From: AB-629-J13 sp964518835
Lineage (GTDB): Bacteria; Fidelibacterota; Marinisomatia; Marinisomatales; AB-629-J13
Assembly (NCBI GenBank): GCA_964518835.1
Contig: CAZFKU010000006.1
Location: 1 to 51,201, forward strand
DNA: 51,201 bases
Direction: 5' to 3'
The notes beneath the pieces are model-generated. The model made no database searches. It saw nothing but the letters and a program-made list of their open reading frames with translations, and was not told the DNA's origin. A program made the translations under genes and the position numbers. Below are positions 35,316 to 44,664 of the stretch, piece after piece; position 1 is the stretch's first letter; every line of letters starts with the position of its first letter.

Positions 35316-36665
35316 TTACAAAATATATCTACTTAAATCCTGGTCTTCGGCAATGTCAGACAGTTTTTCTTTTACGATTTTCGGTGTTATTTCCAAAGCG
35401 CCGTTGGGTGTTCTCCCTTTTACTTTTTCATACATGTATTCATCCAGAAGAGTGGTCATAATGGTATGGAGCCTCCGGGCGCCTATGTTTTCCGTTTTTG
35501 TGTTCACCTCCGTTGCAATTTCAGCAATGGCTTTTATGGCTGATTTTTGAAAACTGAGGGTCACTCCTTCCGCTTCCAGAAGTGCCTGGTACTGCTTGAT
35601 GAGAGCCGATTTCGGATGAGTGAGAATTTTCACAAAATCCTTGGTTGTAAGTTTGTCCATCTCCACCCGGATAGGAAACCGTCCCTGAAGTTCCGGGATC
35701 ATGTCAGACGGGGTTGACACATGAAACGCTCCGGCAGCAATAAATAGAACATGGTCTGATTTTACGGAACCGTATTTTGTACTGACAGTACTTCCTTCAA
35801 TAATTGGCAGAAGGTCCCGCTGTACTCCTTCCCTGCTCACATCCGGACCGGCGCTTCTTTCATTTCCGCATATTTTATCAATCTCATCCAGAAATACAAT
35901 TCCGTTATTTTCAATTCGGTCTTTAGCAATCCTGATTATTTCATCCCGGTCAAGAAGATTTTGGGTCTCCATTTCAATTATCACATCCCGTGCTTTTGAT
36001 ACCTTCATCCTTCTGTGTTTTTTATTCGTTGGTAAAACATTAGAAAGCATGTCTTTGATGTTTGAACCCATGTCTTCCAATCCAATCGGTCCGAACACTT
36101 GCATCATCGGGAGGTTTTCTTCCGGAATATCCAGTTCAACATATCGGTTCTCAAAATCACCGTTTTCCAATTTTTTCAGGAGTTTTGTTCTATTCCTTTG
36201 ATATCGTTTTTCCGCTTCTTCGGATTTGCGTCTTTCAGCAGCTACACTACCGGCAGGAAAAAGTAAATCCACTAATCTTTTCTTTGTTAATTCTATTGCC
36301 TGACCAATGACTTTTTTTTCCTGTTCAAGGCGCACCATATTCACTGATGTATTCATCAAGTCTCTGATTATAGATTCAACATCTCTCCCCACATAACCCA
36401 CTTCGGTGAATTTGCTTGCTTCCACTTTCAAAAAAGGGGCATTGGCCAAGTTTGCCAACCGCCGGGCGATTTCTGTTTTCCCTACACCCGTTGAACCGAT
36501 TAGGATGATATTATTGGGTACGATTTCATCTTTCATTGAGTTTGGGACCTGCTGTCTTCTCCATCTGTTCCTCAATGCAATTGCTACAGCCCGTTTTGCA
36601 TTTTTCTGTCCCACAATGAACTTGTTTAATTCCCGTACTATTTGTTTTGGGGTTTGGGTGATCAT
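35316..36665 (-). CDS. hslU: HslU ATPase subunit of the HslUV protease
   Basis: This AAA+ unfoldase of 449 aa feeds substrates to HslV. It has TPKQIVRELNKFIVGQ at the N-terminus, Walker A GSTGVGKTEIARRLA, the pore loop KFTEVGYVGRDV, and an intermediate I-domain (about 110-230) rich in charged helices. Walker B is IVFLDEID, and the sensor region EGVQRDLLPIIEGSTV and ENIGARRLHTIM near the C-terminus are canonical. It overlaps hslV by 4 bp, so the two subunits are coupled. Confidence 0.97.
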   Translation of the reverse strand: MITQTPKQIVRELNKFIVGQKNAKRAVAIALRNRWRRQQVPNSMKDEIVPNNIILIGSTGVGKTEIARRLANLANAPFLKVEASKFTEVGYVGRDVESIIRDLMNTSVNMVRLEQEKKVIGQAIELTKKRLVDLLFPAGSVAAERRKSEEAEKRYQRNRTKLLKKLENGDFENRYVELDIPEENLPMMQVFGPIGLEDMGSNIKDMLSNVLPTNKKHRRMKVSKARDVIIEMETQNLLDRDEIIRIAKDRIENNGIVFLDEIDKICGNERSAGPDVSREGVQRDLLPIIEGSTVSTKYGSVKSDHVLFIAAGAFHVSTPSDMIPELQGRFPIRVEMDKLTTKDFVKILTHPKSALIKQYQALLEAEGVTLSFQKSAIKAIAEIATEVNTKTENIGARRLHTIMTTLLDEYMYEKVKGRTPNGALEITPKIVKEKLSDIAEDQDLSRYIL

Positions 36666-37225
36666 TCTGTTTCTATAACGGTGATTGAATCATTTGTATA
36701 AATGCAAATTTCTGATGCAATTTTCAGTGAATTCTCAACGATCTTTTTTGCTTCTGACTTTGTCGTTCGCAAAAATGCTTTGGCTGCTGCCTGAGCATAT
36801 CCTGCTCCTGATCCCACTGCAATAATGGGACCATCCGGTTCAACTACATTTCCGTCTCCGGACACAATAAAACTGGAGTGTTTATCCATGAGTGCTAAAA
36901 GAGCATCCAAATGACGTAGATATTTGTCCGTTCTCCATTCTTTTGCAAGTTCAACCACAGATCGTTTCAAATCACCACCGTATTCATCCAGTTTACCTTC
37001 AAACTTTTCAAAGAGGGTTAAAGCATCGGCGGCGGCACCGGCAAAACCACTTAGGATAACCCCTTTTTCAGAATCAAATTTTCGTACTTTGACTGCTTTT
37101 TGTTTCAGCGCCATATCTCCAAATGTTACCTGTCCGTCCCCACCCAGAGCAGCTTTTCGTTTATAACGAACACCCAGAATGGTTGTGGAGTGTATCAATG
37201 GTTGCTTTTCATTGAATGGGTTCAT
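36662..37225 (-). CDS. hslV: HslV protease subunit
   Basis: This threonine peptidase of 187 aa forms the hexameric-ring core of HslUV. The mature N-terminus is Thr14 in HSTTILGVRYK, followed by GGDGQVTFGD and VRKF. GFAGAAADALTLFEKFE and PIIAVGSGAGYAQAAAKA are family signatures. Thirteen residues precede the catalytic Thr, longer than the single Met or short leader common in the family, and would need to be removed for activity. The start follows directly on the hflC stop. Confidence 0.95.
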   Translation of the reverse strand: MNPFNEKQPLIHSTTILGVRYKRKAALGGDGQVTFGDMALKQKAVKVRKFDSEKGVILSGFAGAAADALTLFEKFEGKLDEYGGDLKRSVVELAKEWRTDKYLRHLDALLALMDKHSSFIVSGDGNVVEPDGPIIAVGSGAGYAQAAAKAFLRTTKSEAKKIVENSLKIASEICIYTNDSITVIETE

Positions 37226-38074
37226 TTATTGGTTCCCTAAAAATTTGAAAAGATCTGAATCTGCAGGAAGGACAAGAGTCGTTTTACCGTCTATGATCTT
37301 TTTATAGGTTTCCAAGGTACGGACAAATTCGTAAAAATCCGGATCGGTGCCAAAAGCTTTGGCGTAAATTTCCAATGCTATTGCTTCTCCTTCTCCTCGA
37401 ATTTGCTGAGATTCTTTATAGGAATTAGCCAGAATTATAGTCTTATCCTTCTCGGTTGTTGCACGAATTTTCTGGGCTTCCTCCTCTCCCTCAGAACGGA
37501 ATTTGTTTGCTTGCCTTTTCCTCTCGGCTTCCATTCTTGCGTAAATAGACTTCTCATTTTCTTTAGGCAGATCCACCCGTTTTATACGCACATCCACAAC
37601 TTCAATTCCATAAGGAGTTGTTGCGATTTTACTGTTGTGAGTGACTTGGTCCATTATGATTTCACGATTTTCGGTGATAATCTCACTCATATAATGTGTT
37701 CCTAATTCCCTTCTCAATTCTGAATAGACAATATCATCCAGACGGGTTATGGCAGTGGGAATTGCCTGAACTGTCTGCAGGAACAACAGAGGATCCACAA
37801 TTTTCCAGCGGACATAATTATCTACAATAAGGGATTTTTTATCTTTACTCAAAATTTCTTCTGGAGGTACATCATATTCCAAAAGTCGGTTATCAAACAC
37901 AATTGCATTTTGAATTGGAATGGGAAGTTTGAAGTGCAACCCCGGTTCCTTGATAGTTCTTACAGGTTTTCCGAATTGAAGAATAACCACTTGTTCAGTC
38001 ATATCCACAATAAAAACTGTAGAGAAGAAAATTATACTTCCCAGAATTACCAGCCCAATAATTAATTTTTTCAT
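37226..38074 (-). CDS. hflC: HflC SPFH-domain membrane protein
   Basis: This 282-aa band-7/SPFH protein partners HflK and modulates the FtsH protease on the periplasmic face of the inner membrane. It has one N-terminal membrane helix (about 5-24), then VVILQFGKPVRTIKEPGLHFKLP and the coiled-coil rich part with RMEAERKRQANKFRSEGEEEA near the C-terminal third. It overlaps hflK by 4 bp. The hflKC pair sits between rpoN and hslVU, so membrane and cytoplasmic proteolysis genes share one operon. Confidence 0.94.
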   Translation of the reverse strand: MKKLIIGLVILGSIIFFSTVFIVDMTEQVVILQFGKPVRTIKEPGLHFKLPIPIQNAIVFDNRLLEYDVPPEEILSKDKKSLIVDNYVRWKIVDPLLFLQTVQAIPTAITRLDDIVYSELRRELGTHYMSEIITENREIIMDQVTHNSKIATTPYGIEVVDVRIKRVDLPKENEKSIYARMEAERKRQANKFRSEGEEEAQKIRATTEKDKTIILANSYKESQQIRGEGEAIALEIYAKAFGTDPDFYEFVRTLETYKKIIDGKTTLVLPADSDLFKFLGNQ

Positions 38075-39048
38075 TTTCTGTCTCCTTTTTCATTTCCGGT
38101 GAGATTCAATAAATTCAGCAAGTTCCCGCCATCACCATCAGGCACTATAAATTTTTCTATCCCCGGCAGAATTTCGTCCATAGCTTCAAGGTACAGCCTT
38201 TTCCTGGTGATAGATTTTGCTTTCTTATATTCTTTAAGCATTGCTTTGAACTTTGCCACATCCCCCTCCGATCTTTTGATTCGGGCTTCCTTGAAGCCTT
38301 CTGCTTCACGAATCATTGCCTGCGCTTCTCCTCTTGCTTTTGGAATGACATCATTTCGATAGCCTTCTGCTTCATTGATCAATCGATTCTTATCTTCTTT
38401 CGCAGAAGCCACATCCTTAAATGCTGCAATGACGGTTTTTGGTGGAGAAACGTCCTGAAGTTGGACAGCGACAACAAGGATTCCCGAATTGTATTTATCT
38501 AAAATCGATTGTAAAAGAGCTTTTGTTTCTTCCTGTATCATCAGTTTTCCTGCGGTGAGAGCTTCATCTATCCCGTGTCGTCCTATAACGGTTCTCAACG
38601 ATGCTTCTGATGCTTCCCGAACCGTGAGTACAGGTCTTACAAAATTAAACAAATATGCTTCCGGATCTTTCAACTTGTACTGAACTATCATTTCTGCATC
38701 CACAATGTTTTCATCTCCGGTCAGCATAACACTTTCCCGCTCTACTGTACGAAACTGATTTTTCCCCACTGTCCGGAATCCTATTTCAATTCGTTTTACT
38801 TCCGTAACCTTCGGGGTTTTAACGGTTTCAATTGGAAAGGGAAAATGATACCGAAGCCCGGACTGGGCGATCCTGTTTACTTTACCAAACCGCTGAACTA
38901 CTCCCACTTCATCAGGTCCCACTTGGTACACACCCGTTAGGAGCCAAAGCAGTGCTGCAATTCCCAAAATGGGAACCATCCCCAATGACAAGAGTTTTTC
39001 CGGGATTTGGTATTCTTTATCTCCGATTATTACACGACGATTACTCAT
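38071..39048 (-). CDS. hflK: HflK SPFH-domain membrane protein
   Basis: This 325-aa SPFH/band-7 protein is the HflK partner. An N-terminal membrane helix at about 21-41 (LGMVPILGIAALLWLLTGVY) is followed by QVGPDEVGVVQRFGKV and GLRYHFPFPIE. The coiled-coil region near 215-265 has RGEAQAMIREAEGFKEARI. The protein lacks the long Gly-rich N-terminal extension of proteobacterial HflK. It begins 18 bp after rpoN and overlaps hflC by 4 bp. Confidence 0.93.
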   Translation of the reverse strand: MSNRRVIIGDKEYQIPEKLLSLGMVPILGIAALLWLLTGVYQVGPDEVGVVQRFGKVNRIAQSGLRYHFPFPIETVKTPKVTEVKRIEIGFRTVGKNQFRTVERESVMLTGDENIVDAEMIVQYKLKDPEAYLFNFVRPVLTVREASEASLRTVIGRHGIDEALTAGKLMIQEETKALLQSILDKYNSGILVVAVQLQDVSPPKTVIAAFKDVASAKEDKNRLINEAEGYRNDVIPKARGEAQAMIREAEGFKEARIKRSEGDVAKFKAMLKEYKKAKSITRKRLYLEAMDEILPGIEKFIVPDGDGGNLLNLLNLTGNEKGDRK

Positions 39049-39066
39049 TAAAGTATCTCCTTTTAT

Positions 39067-40413
39067 TTAAATAATTCTTCTAAGCCTGGCTACAGGAATA
39101 TTCAACTGTTTTCGGTATTTCGCAATTGTTCTCCGTGCCAGCGGATATCCCCTGTCTTTCATAAGGGATAAAATTTGTTCATCTGTGAGAGGGCTTTTTT
39201 TATCTTCGCCATCAATTAATTCTTTCAAAGATTGCTTTGCTTCCCGGTTACTTACGACCTGGCCGTCGCCAAGTTCCACATTGCTGGTAAAAAATGATTT
39301 CAGTTCAAAAATTCCAAAAGGAGTGTCGGCATATTTCCCTCTGGTACTTCTGCTTACTGTAGAAATATCCACATTTATCTCATCTGCAATATCCTGCAAT
39401 TTCATTGGTTCCAAAACTTCAATATCTCCATTGAAAAATGCAGGCTGTCTGCGGATAATTGATTCCATAACAGCCGCAAGTGTATGTCTGCGCTGTTGAA
39501 CTGCCTGAATCAGCATTCCTGCATCCTCTACTCTTTCTTTCAAATACTTTTTATCTTTTTCTACTAGTGATTTTCCTGCGGATAAATCTTTATACATTTC
39601 ATTTATAGCTAATTCAGGAATTCCCCTGTCATTTGTTCTAATTATCCATTTCTCATCTCTTCTGTAAATAATAAGGTCCGGAATTACCACCTTTTCTCTA
39701 CCGGTAATCTTCCCCTCTCCAGGATGTGGGTTCAGTCTCCCAATTTGTTTTAATGCTATCTTAAGTTCATCCCGGGTACATTTCAGGTGCTTCTCTATTT
39801 TTTCAAATCTTTTATGGATAAAATCGTCATAACATTCTGCTACAATTGAATATTGCAGGGAACGAGGCTCTGCATTTAATTGAACCAATAAACATTCCTG
39901 TAAATTGCGTGAACCAATTCCTTTGGGTTCCAGATTCTGAACAAGATTCAGTAGAGGAAAAAGGTCTTCCTCGTTAAGATCAAACCTGTCTGCAATCATG
40001 GTCAGTTCAACATCCAAATACCCACGTTCATCAATATTCCAAATTATTTCCTCACATAATGTTCGTTCCAAATCGCTGAGAGAATAATCATCCAATTGCT
40101 TAATGAGTGTTTCCGTGAAATCCAGTTTGTCCGGAAGAGGGAAGTCCAACAGGTTTTTTTGTTCCCCTTTAGGCTGAATGATTTCAAAATCAAAATCTAC
40201 GGGGGTCATATCCAATGAATTATCTTCCTCCTCAGATGTCTCTTCTACAATTTCTGATTCTTGTTCTACAGATTCCAGCACGGGATTTGATTCCAATTCG
40301 TTTAAAATGTATGCTTCCAGGGACAGGGAATTTAGTTGAAGTAAGCGTGCCTGTAGTATCTGTCTGGGGGACAGAGTCTGCCGTAATGATTGTTTTTGTT
40401 CCAGTCGTGCCAT
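39067..40413 (-). CDS. rpoN: RNA polymerase sigma-54 factor
   Basis: This 448-aa sigma-54 has the glutamine-rich activator-interacting region I (QKQSLRQTLSPRQILQARLLQL, residues 5-26), an acidic region II (about 55-95) and a core-binding region III. The helix-turn-helix (about 335-355, LQDIADEINVDISTVSRSTRGK) and the C-terminal RpoN box ARRTIAKYRKQLNIP are intact. It lies directly after lptB, the same order as in many Gram-negatives. No enhancer-binding activator is encoded in the window. Confidence 0.96.
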   Translation of the reverse strand: MARLEQKQSLRQTLSPRQILQARLLQLNSLSLEAYILNELESNPVLESVEQESEIVEETSEEEDNSLDMTPVDFDFEIIQPKGEQKNLLDFPLPDKLDFTETLIKQLDDYSLSDLERTLCEEIIWNIDERGYLDVELTMIADRFDLNEEDLFPLLNLVQNLEPKGIGSRNLQECLLVQLNAEPRSLQYSIVAECYDDFIHKRFEKIEKHLKCTRDELKIALKQIGRLNPHPGEGKITGREKVVIPDLIIYRRDEKWIIRTNDRGIPELAINEMYKDLSAGKSLVEKDKKYLKERVEDAGMLIQAVQQRRHTLAAVMESIIRRQPAFFNGDIEVLEPMKLQDIADEINVDISTVSRSTRGKYADTPFGIFELKSFFTSNVELGDGQVVSNREAKQSLKELIDGEDKKSPLTDEQILSLMKDRGYPLARRTIAKYRKQLNIPVARLRRII

Positions 40414-41147
40414 CAGTTTAAACTAAATTTTTCTCCAAGGTAAAGCCGCCGAGCTTCCGGATCATTTGCCAATTCATCCGAGGTGCCTGATTTTAATATT
40501 TCACCTTCAAAAAGCAGATATGATCTGTCTGTAATTGATAGAGTTTCCCTTACATTATGGTCGGTAATCAATACACCAATATCGCGGTTTTTCAATGATT
40601 TCACAATGGATTGAATGTCTTCAACTGCAATAGGATCAACCCCTGCGAAAGGTTCGTCCAGTAAAATAAAATCAGGGTCAATTGCCAAGGAACGGCATAT
40701 CTCAACTCGCCTCCGTTCTCCTCCTGAGAGGTTTCCTCCTTTATTTTTTCTCAAGTGGGACATGGATAAATCCTCAAGTAATGTATTTATCTTTTCTTCC
40801 TGATCTGCTTTTGATAAATCAGTCAATTCCAATACAAGCCGAAGATTATCCTCAACAGACAGTTTTCCAAAAATTGACGGTTCTTGCGAAAGGTAGCCAA
40901 TCCCCTTTCTGGACCGTTTGTACATTGGATCTCCGGTGATGTCTTTTTGATCCAGAAATATTTGACCGTTTGTAGGTTTTATCATACCTGTAATCATATA
41001 AAAAGTGGTGGTTTTCCCCGCACCGTTAGGACCAAGCAATCCTACGATTTCTCCTTTATTCAGTATCAGGTCCACATTACGAACTACAGATTTTTTTCCA
41101 TATCGCTTATACAGGCTTTTTGCTTCAAGAATATGTCCGTTATTCAT
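40413..41147 (-). CDS. lptB: LPS export ABC transporter ATPase LptB
   Basis: This 244-aa ATPase powers LPS extraction by LptB2FGC. Walker A is GPNGAGKTTTFYMITG, the ABC signature is LSGGERRRVEICRSLA, Walker B is FILLDEPFAGVDPIA, and the switch His is in LITDHNVRETL. LptB-typical details such as YLSQEPSIFGKLSVEDNL are present. It overlaps the lptC-like gene by 8 bp and abuts rpoN, the conserved kdsC-lpt-rpoN order, although lptA is not between them. Confidence 0.96.
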   Translation of the reverse strand: MNNGHILEAKSLYKRYGKKSVVRNVDLILNKGEIVGLLGPNGAGKTTTFYMITGMIKPTNGQIFLDQKDITGDPMYKRSRKGIGYLSQEPSIFGKLSVEDNLRLVLELTDLSKADQEEKINTLLEDLSMSHLRKNKGGNLSGGERRRVEICRSLAIDPDFILLDEPFAGVDPIAVEDIQSIVKSLKNRDIGVLITDHNVRETLSITDRSYLLFEGEILKSGTSDELANDPEARRLYLGEKFSLN

Positions 41148-41691
41148 TTAGCATCCTGTCCGTAACACCGGAAGGCATGAGGATTTTCCAGTGTTTCATC
41201 TCTACATCAGATTCAAACCCAACCCCATATAAGGTGTCCCGTTTGTCCGTTACCACCTGTACAGAATCATCCGTGAAGATACGCTGTTTTGAATGATCCC
41301 AGGATAATGTATCTGTAAAAAGAGTAACTCCACTGTCTGATTTTACTACAACAGACTGAATGGCTCTCATAAAATTACTCTTTTCATTTATTTCTGCGCT
41401 TTGGGATGTCAGGTGTGTTGTATGAATTTCAGATTGATCAAAAAAATCCACTGTAACACTGTCTTCAAGGAAGATAAAGTTTTTTTGTTGAAACTTTTTC
41501 AAATATCCGGATTGCACTATTGCCCGAACCAACCCCTCATTTGTCATGGTTATGGTTACATCCCAGCTTTCCTGGTCGGGGCGATTGGTCCGTTTTTCTC
41601 CATGCTCTTCCATCGGAGTTGAAACACAGCTTGTTATTATTACTCCTGCAGTGAGAAATAGAAGTCCAAATAAGTTTCGAAAATATCTCAA
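41140..41691 (-). CDS. lptC: LptC-like LPS export lipoprotein
   Basis: This protein should transfer LPS from the LptFG channel to LptA in the periplasm. I prefer the TTG at 41691, which overlaps the kdsC stop (TTGA) and has GGAAGA upstream. It gives about 183 aa with a signal sequence (RYFRNLFGLLFLTAGVIITSC) and lipobox ITSC. The longer ATG frame from 41763 would overlap kdsC by 76 bp. The beta-rich LptC/OstA-like part has SQSAEINEKSNFMRAIQSVVV and DTLSWDHSKQRIFTDDSVQV. Classical LptC has a membrane helix and no lipobox, so the lipid anchor is a prediction. Confidence 0.75.
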   Translation of the reverse strand: MRYFRNLFGLLFLTAGVIITSCVSTPMEEHGEKRTNRPDQESWDVTITMTNEGLVRAIVQSGYLKKFQQKNFIFLEDSVTVDFFDQSEIHTTHLTSQSAEINEKSNFMRAIQSVVVKSDSGVTLFTDTLSWDHSKQRIFTDDSVQVVTDKRDTLYGVGFESDVEMKHWKILMPSGVTDRMLNE

Positions 41692-42227
41692 TTGTCTTCC
41701 AACATCTTTTTTTTCAGGTCCGCTAAACATTTTTCGTAAGTACCTAATTCGGTCAGGATCCAATCTACAAATTCCCTGAAGGCTCCTTCTCCGCCCCTTG
41801 TTTTGGTAATATAAACTGCTTTCTCTTTTACGTCCGGATATGCATTTTGTACTGCTACTGGTAAGCCTACTTTTTCCATGACAGGAATGTCAATAAGGTC
41901 ATCACCAATGTAGGCAATCTCATCATCTTTTAAATTATACTTTTGTTTCAGTTTTTCATAAGGGACAAGTTTATTCAATGTCCCATTATACACATCAGAA
42001 ATTTTTAATTCATTCATTCGAATTTCTGTTGCTTCAGAGTATCTTCCTGAAATAACTGCCAAAATATAACCGGCTGTTTTTACCATAGCCACTGCTGTCC
42101 CGTCTTGGACACAGAACCGTTTCAACTCCATATTCCCGCCACCTTTCAAAACCGTTCCGTCCGTGAGTACACCATCTACATCTGAAATAATTAATTTTAT
42201 CTTTTTCAACCGGTGTTTTACATTCAT
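41688..42227 (-). CDS. kdsC: 3-deoxy-D-manno-octulosonate 8-phosphate phosphatase
   Basis: This 179-aa HAD-superfamily phosphatase removes phosphate from Kdo-8-P. The catalytic motif is ISDVDGVLTDG (residues 14-24), motif II is in VISGR, and motif IV is YIGDDLIDIPVM. It is the cap-less C0 HAD type expected for a tetrameric KdsC. It overlaps kdsA by 4 bp (ATGA), so the two enzymes of Kdo formation are coupled. Confidence 0.94.
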   Translation of the reverse strand: MNVKHRLKKIKLIISDVDGVLTDGTVLKGGGNMELKRFCVQDGTAVAMVKTAGYILAVISGRYSEATEIRMNELKISDVYNGTLNKLVPYEKLKQKYNLKDDEIAYIGDDLIDIPVMEKVGLPVAVQNAYPDVKEKAVYITKTRGGEGAFREFVDWILTELGTYEKCLADLKKKMLEDN

Positions 42228-43039
42228 TGTATTGCCTGATGTATTTCTTTCAATGATTTTAACAGATTGGATAATTTATCCAGGGGCCATTGGGTGGCGG
42301 CATCGGATTTTGCTACATCAACATTATCATGGACTTCTAAAAATACTCCGTTACATCCTGCCGCAACTGATGCTTTAGCTAAAACCGGAATGTATTCTCT
42401 CATTCCACCTGTAATGTCTCCTGAAATTCCCGGCATTTGGGCACTGTGTGTTGCATCAAATATAACCGGATATCCTGTCTTCTGCATCATCGTAATAGAG
42501 CGTACATCCGTTACCAAACTTTCATAACCAAAAGTTGTTCCCCTTTCAGTCAATAAAATATTCTGGTTTCCGGTTGATTCAAGTTTTTGAATGATAGGAC
42601 CCATTTTCCAGGGTGCTATAAATTGACCTTTCTTTACATTAATCGCACATTGTGTTTTTCCTGCTGCTAACAATAAGTCTGTCTGGCGACATAAGAACGC
42701 CGGGATTTGAAGTACGTCTGCCACCCCTGCAACGGGTACAGCCTGGTCCGGATGGTGAATATCCGTCAGAATGGGAACACCAACTTTTGTTTTAATCTCT
42801 CCTAAAATATCGAGTCCCTGTTCCATCCCCAATCCCCTAAAGGATTTTACTGAAGTGCGATTAGCTTTATCGTATGAACTTTTGAAAACAAAAGGAAGGT
42901 CCAGTGAGTCAGTAATTTCCGCAATGGACTCTGCCATTTTGAAGGCGTGGTCTCTACTTTCAACGACACAGGGACCGGCGATAATCGGTAATTTATCGCC
43001 TCCGAAATCAATTCCGCAAACGTTTACAGGACGAATCAT
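42224..43039 (-). CDS. kdsA: 3-deoxy-8-phosphooctulonate synthase
   Basis: This 271-aa enzyme condenses PEP and arabinose-5-phosphate to Kdo-8-P. It has IAGPCVVESRDHAF, VFKSSYDKANRTSVKSFRGLG, TDIHHPDQA and AINVKKGQFIAPWKM. LTERGTTFGYESLV and FDATHSAQMPG follow. The VKKGQ and DATHS features are diagnostic of KdsA versus DAHP synthase. It overlaps pyrG by 4 bp. Arabinose-5-phosphate isomerase is not in the window. Confidence 0.96.
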   Translation of the reverse strand: MIRPVNVCGIDFGGDKLPIIAGPCVVESRDHAFKMAESIAEITDSLDLPFVFKSSYDKANRTSVKSFRGLGMEQGLDILGEIKTKVGVPILTDIHHPDQAVPVAGVADVLQIPAFLCRQTDLLLAAGKTQCAINVKKGQFIAPWKMGPIIQKLESTGNQNILLTERGTTFGYESLVTDVRSITMMQKTGYPVIFDATHSAQMPGISGDITGGMREYIPVLAKASVAAGCNGVFLEVHDNVDVAKSDAATQWPLDKLSNLLKSLKEIHQAIQ

Positions 43040-44664
43040 TTCTGATCTTTCCCGTTCTTATATCCCACTGCAGCTCCAATAAACCCTCGAAAAAGCGGAT
43101 GTGCTTTAAGCACCCTGCTTTTCAATTCCGGATGAAACTGACACCCTACGAACCAAGGATGATTATTTAATTCAATCATTTCAACCAGGTTTAACTCAGA
43201 ATTTATTCCCGAAATGATGAGACCGTCTTTCTCCAATCTATGCCGAAAACGATTGTTTACCTCCCATCTGTGACGATGCCTTTCGGAAATTTTCTTTTTT
43301 CTGTATTCCCTGTGCACCCTGCTGCCAGGTTTCATTTCACAGCTATATGCACCCAATCGCATAGTTCCGCCTTTTCTTTTTACCATCCTTTGAGATTCCA
43401 AAAGGTGAATAACAGGATATGGTGTTTTGGAATCAAATTCCGTGCTGTTGGCTTTTTCCATTCCGCACACATTTCTGGCAAAATCTATAACTGCACATTG
43501 CAGTCCAAGGCAAATTCCCAAAAATGGAATTTTGTGCTCACGGGCATATCGGCAGGCTAAAATTTTTCCTTCCGATCCTCGTTTACCAAAACCAGGAAGC
43601 AGAAGAATTCCGTTTACAGGTGCAAAATCATTTTCACATTGATTCATTGAACGTAAATTTTCTGTAGCAACCCATTTGATCTTTACACGTGCATTATTTT
43701 CCACGCCTGCATGGATAAATGCTTCCAGAACACTCTTATAGGCATCAGGAAGTTCGGTGTATTTCCCGCACAATGCTATAGTAACAGAGTGAATGGGGTT
43801 TTTGAAATGTCTAATGAAATTTTGCAGTGCCGAAACATCAGGATCTCCCGGTAGTTCCAATCGTTCAGAAATCAGTTGTCCCAGTTTTTGTCTGTCTAAC
43901 AAAAGAGGAACTTCATAAATACTGTTTACATCCCGCCCTTCAATGACATGAGCTGCATCTACATTGCAAAACAAGGCTATTTTTTCTTTTACCGATTTTT
44001 CAATCCGTGTTTCAGAACGACATAAAATAATATCAGGGCTTAACCCTATTTCTCTCAATCTCATGACAGAATGTTGAGTCGGTTTTGTCTTGACTTCTTC
44101 ACTTGCCTTCACATAGGGAAGCAGAGTGACATGGACAATTAAATGGTTGTGATAACCCACCTTTACAGACATTTGCCGGATTGCTTCCATAAATGGCAGA
44201 CTTTCAATATCACCGACTGTTCCTCCTACTTCACAAATGACTACATCAAATCGTTTTGGTTTATTAACGGATTCTATTCGGGTTATAATCTCATCGGTAA
44301 TATGGGGAATCACCTGAACCGTTTCCCCTAAGTAATCTCCTGCTCTTTCCCTGTCTAAAACGGTGCTGTATATCTGACCTGCCGTGGCATTATTGTGTTT
44401 ACTCATATCCACATCTATAAACCGTTCATAATGCCCCAGGTCAAGATCTGTTTCCGAACCGTCATCCAAAACAAACACCTCTCCATGCTGATAGGGATTC
44501 ATAGTTCCCGGATCAACATTTAAATATGGATCCAGTTTCAGGATAGTCACTCTCAACCCTGCGCTTTTTAACAGGTAACCGATGGAGGAAGCAGCAATGC
44601 CTTTACCCAGCCCGGACATGACCCCGCCTAATACAAAAATATATTTAACCAATTTACGAGGCAA
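43036..44664 (-). CDS. pyrG: CTP synthase
   Basis: This 542-aa enzyme makes CTP from UTP, ATP and glutamine. The N-terminal synthetase starts KYIFVLGGVMSGLGKGI, has KLDPYLNVDPGTMNPYQHGEVFV and VCEVGGTVGDIESLPF. The C-terminal class I glutaminase has LLPGFGKRGSEGK, the nucleophile Cys in LGICLGLQ, and the late His-Glu in CQFHPELKS. It overlaps kdsB by 11 bp. The CTP it makes is the direct co-substrate of KdsB, which explains the pairing. Confidence 0.97.
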   Translation of the reverse strand: MPRKLVKYIFVLGGVMSGLGKGIAASSIGYLLKSAGLRVTILKLDPYLNVDPGTMNPYQHGEVFVLDDGSETDLDLGHYERFIDVDMSKHNNATAGQIYSTVLDRERAGDYLGETVQVIPHITDEIITRIESVNKPKRFDVVICEVGGTVGDIESLPFMEAIRQMSVKVGYHNHLIVHVTLLPYVKASEEVKTKPTQHSVMRLREIGLSPDIILCRSETRIEKSVKEKIALFCNVDAAHVIEGRDVNSIYEVPLLLDRQKLGQLISERLELPGDPDVSALQNFIRHFKNPIHSVTIALCGKYTELPDAYKSVLEAFIHAGVENNARVKIKWVATENLRSMNQCENDFAPVNGILLLPGFGKRGSEGKILACRYAREHKIPFLGICLGLQCAVIDFARNVCGMEKANSTEFDSKTPYPVIHLLESQRMVKRKGGTMRLGAYSCEMKPGSRVHREYRKKKISERHRHRWEVNNRFRHRLEKDGLIISGINSELNLVEMIELNNHPWFVGCQFHPELKSRVLKAHPLFRGFIGAAVGYKNGKDQK

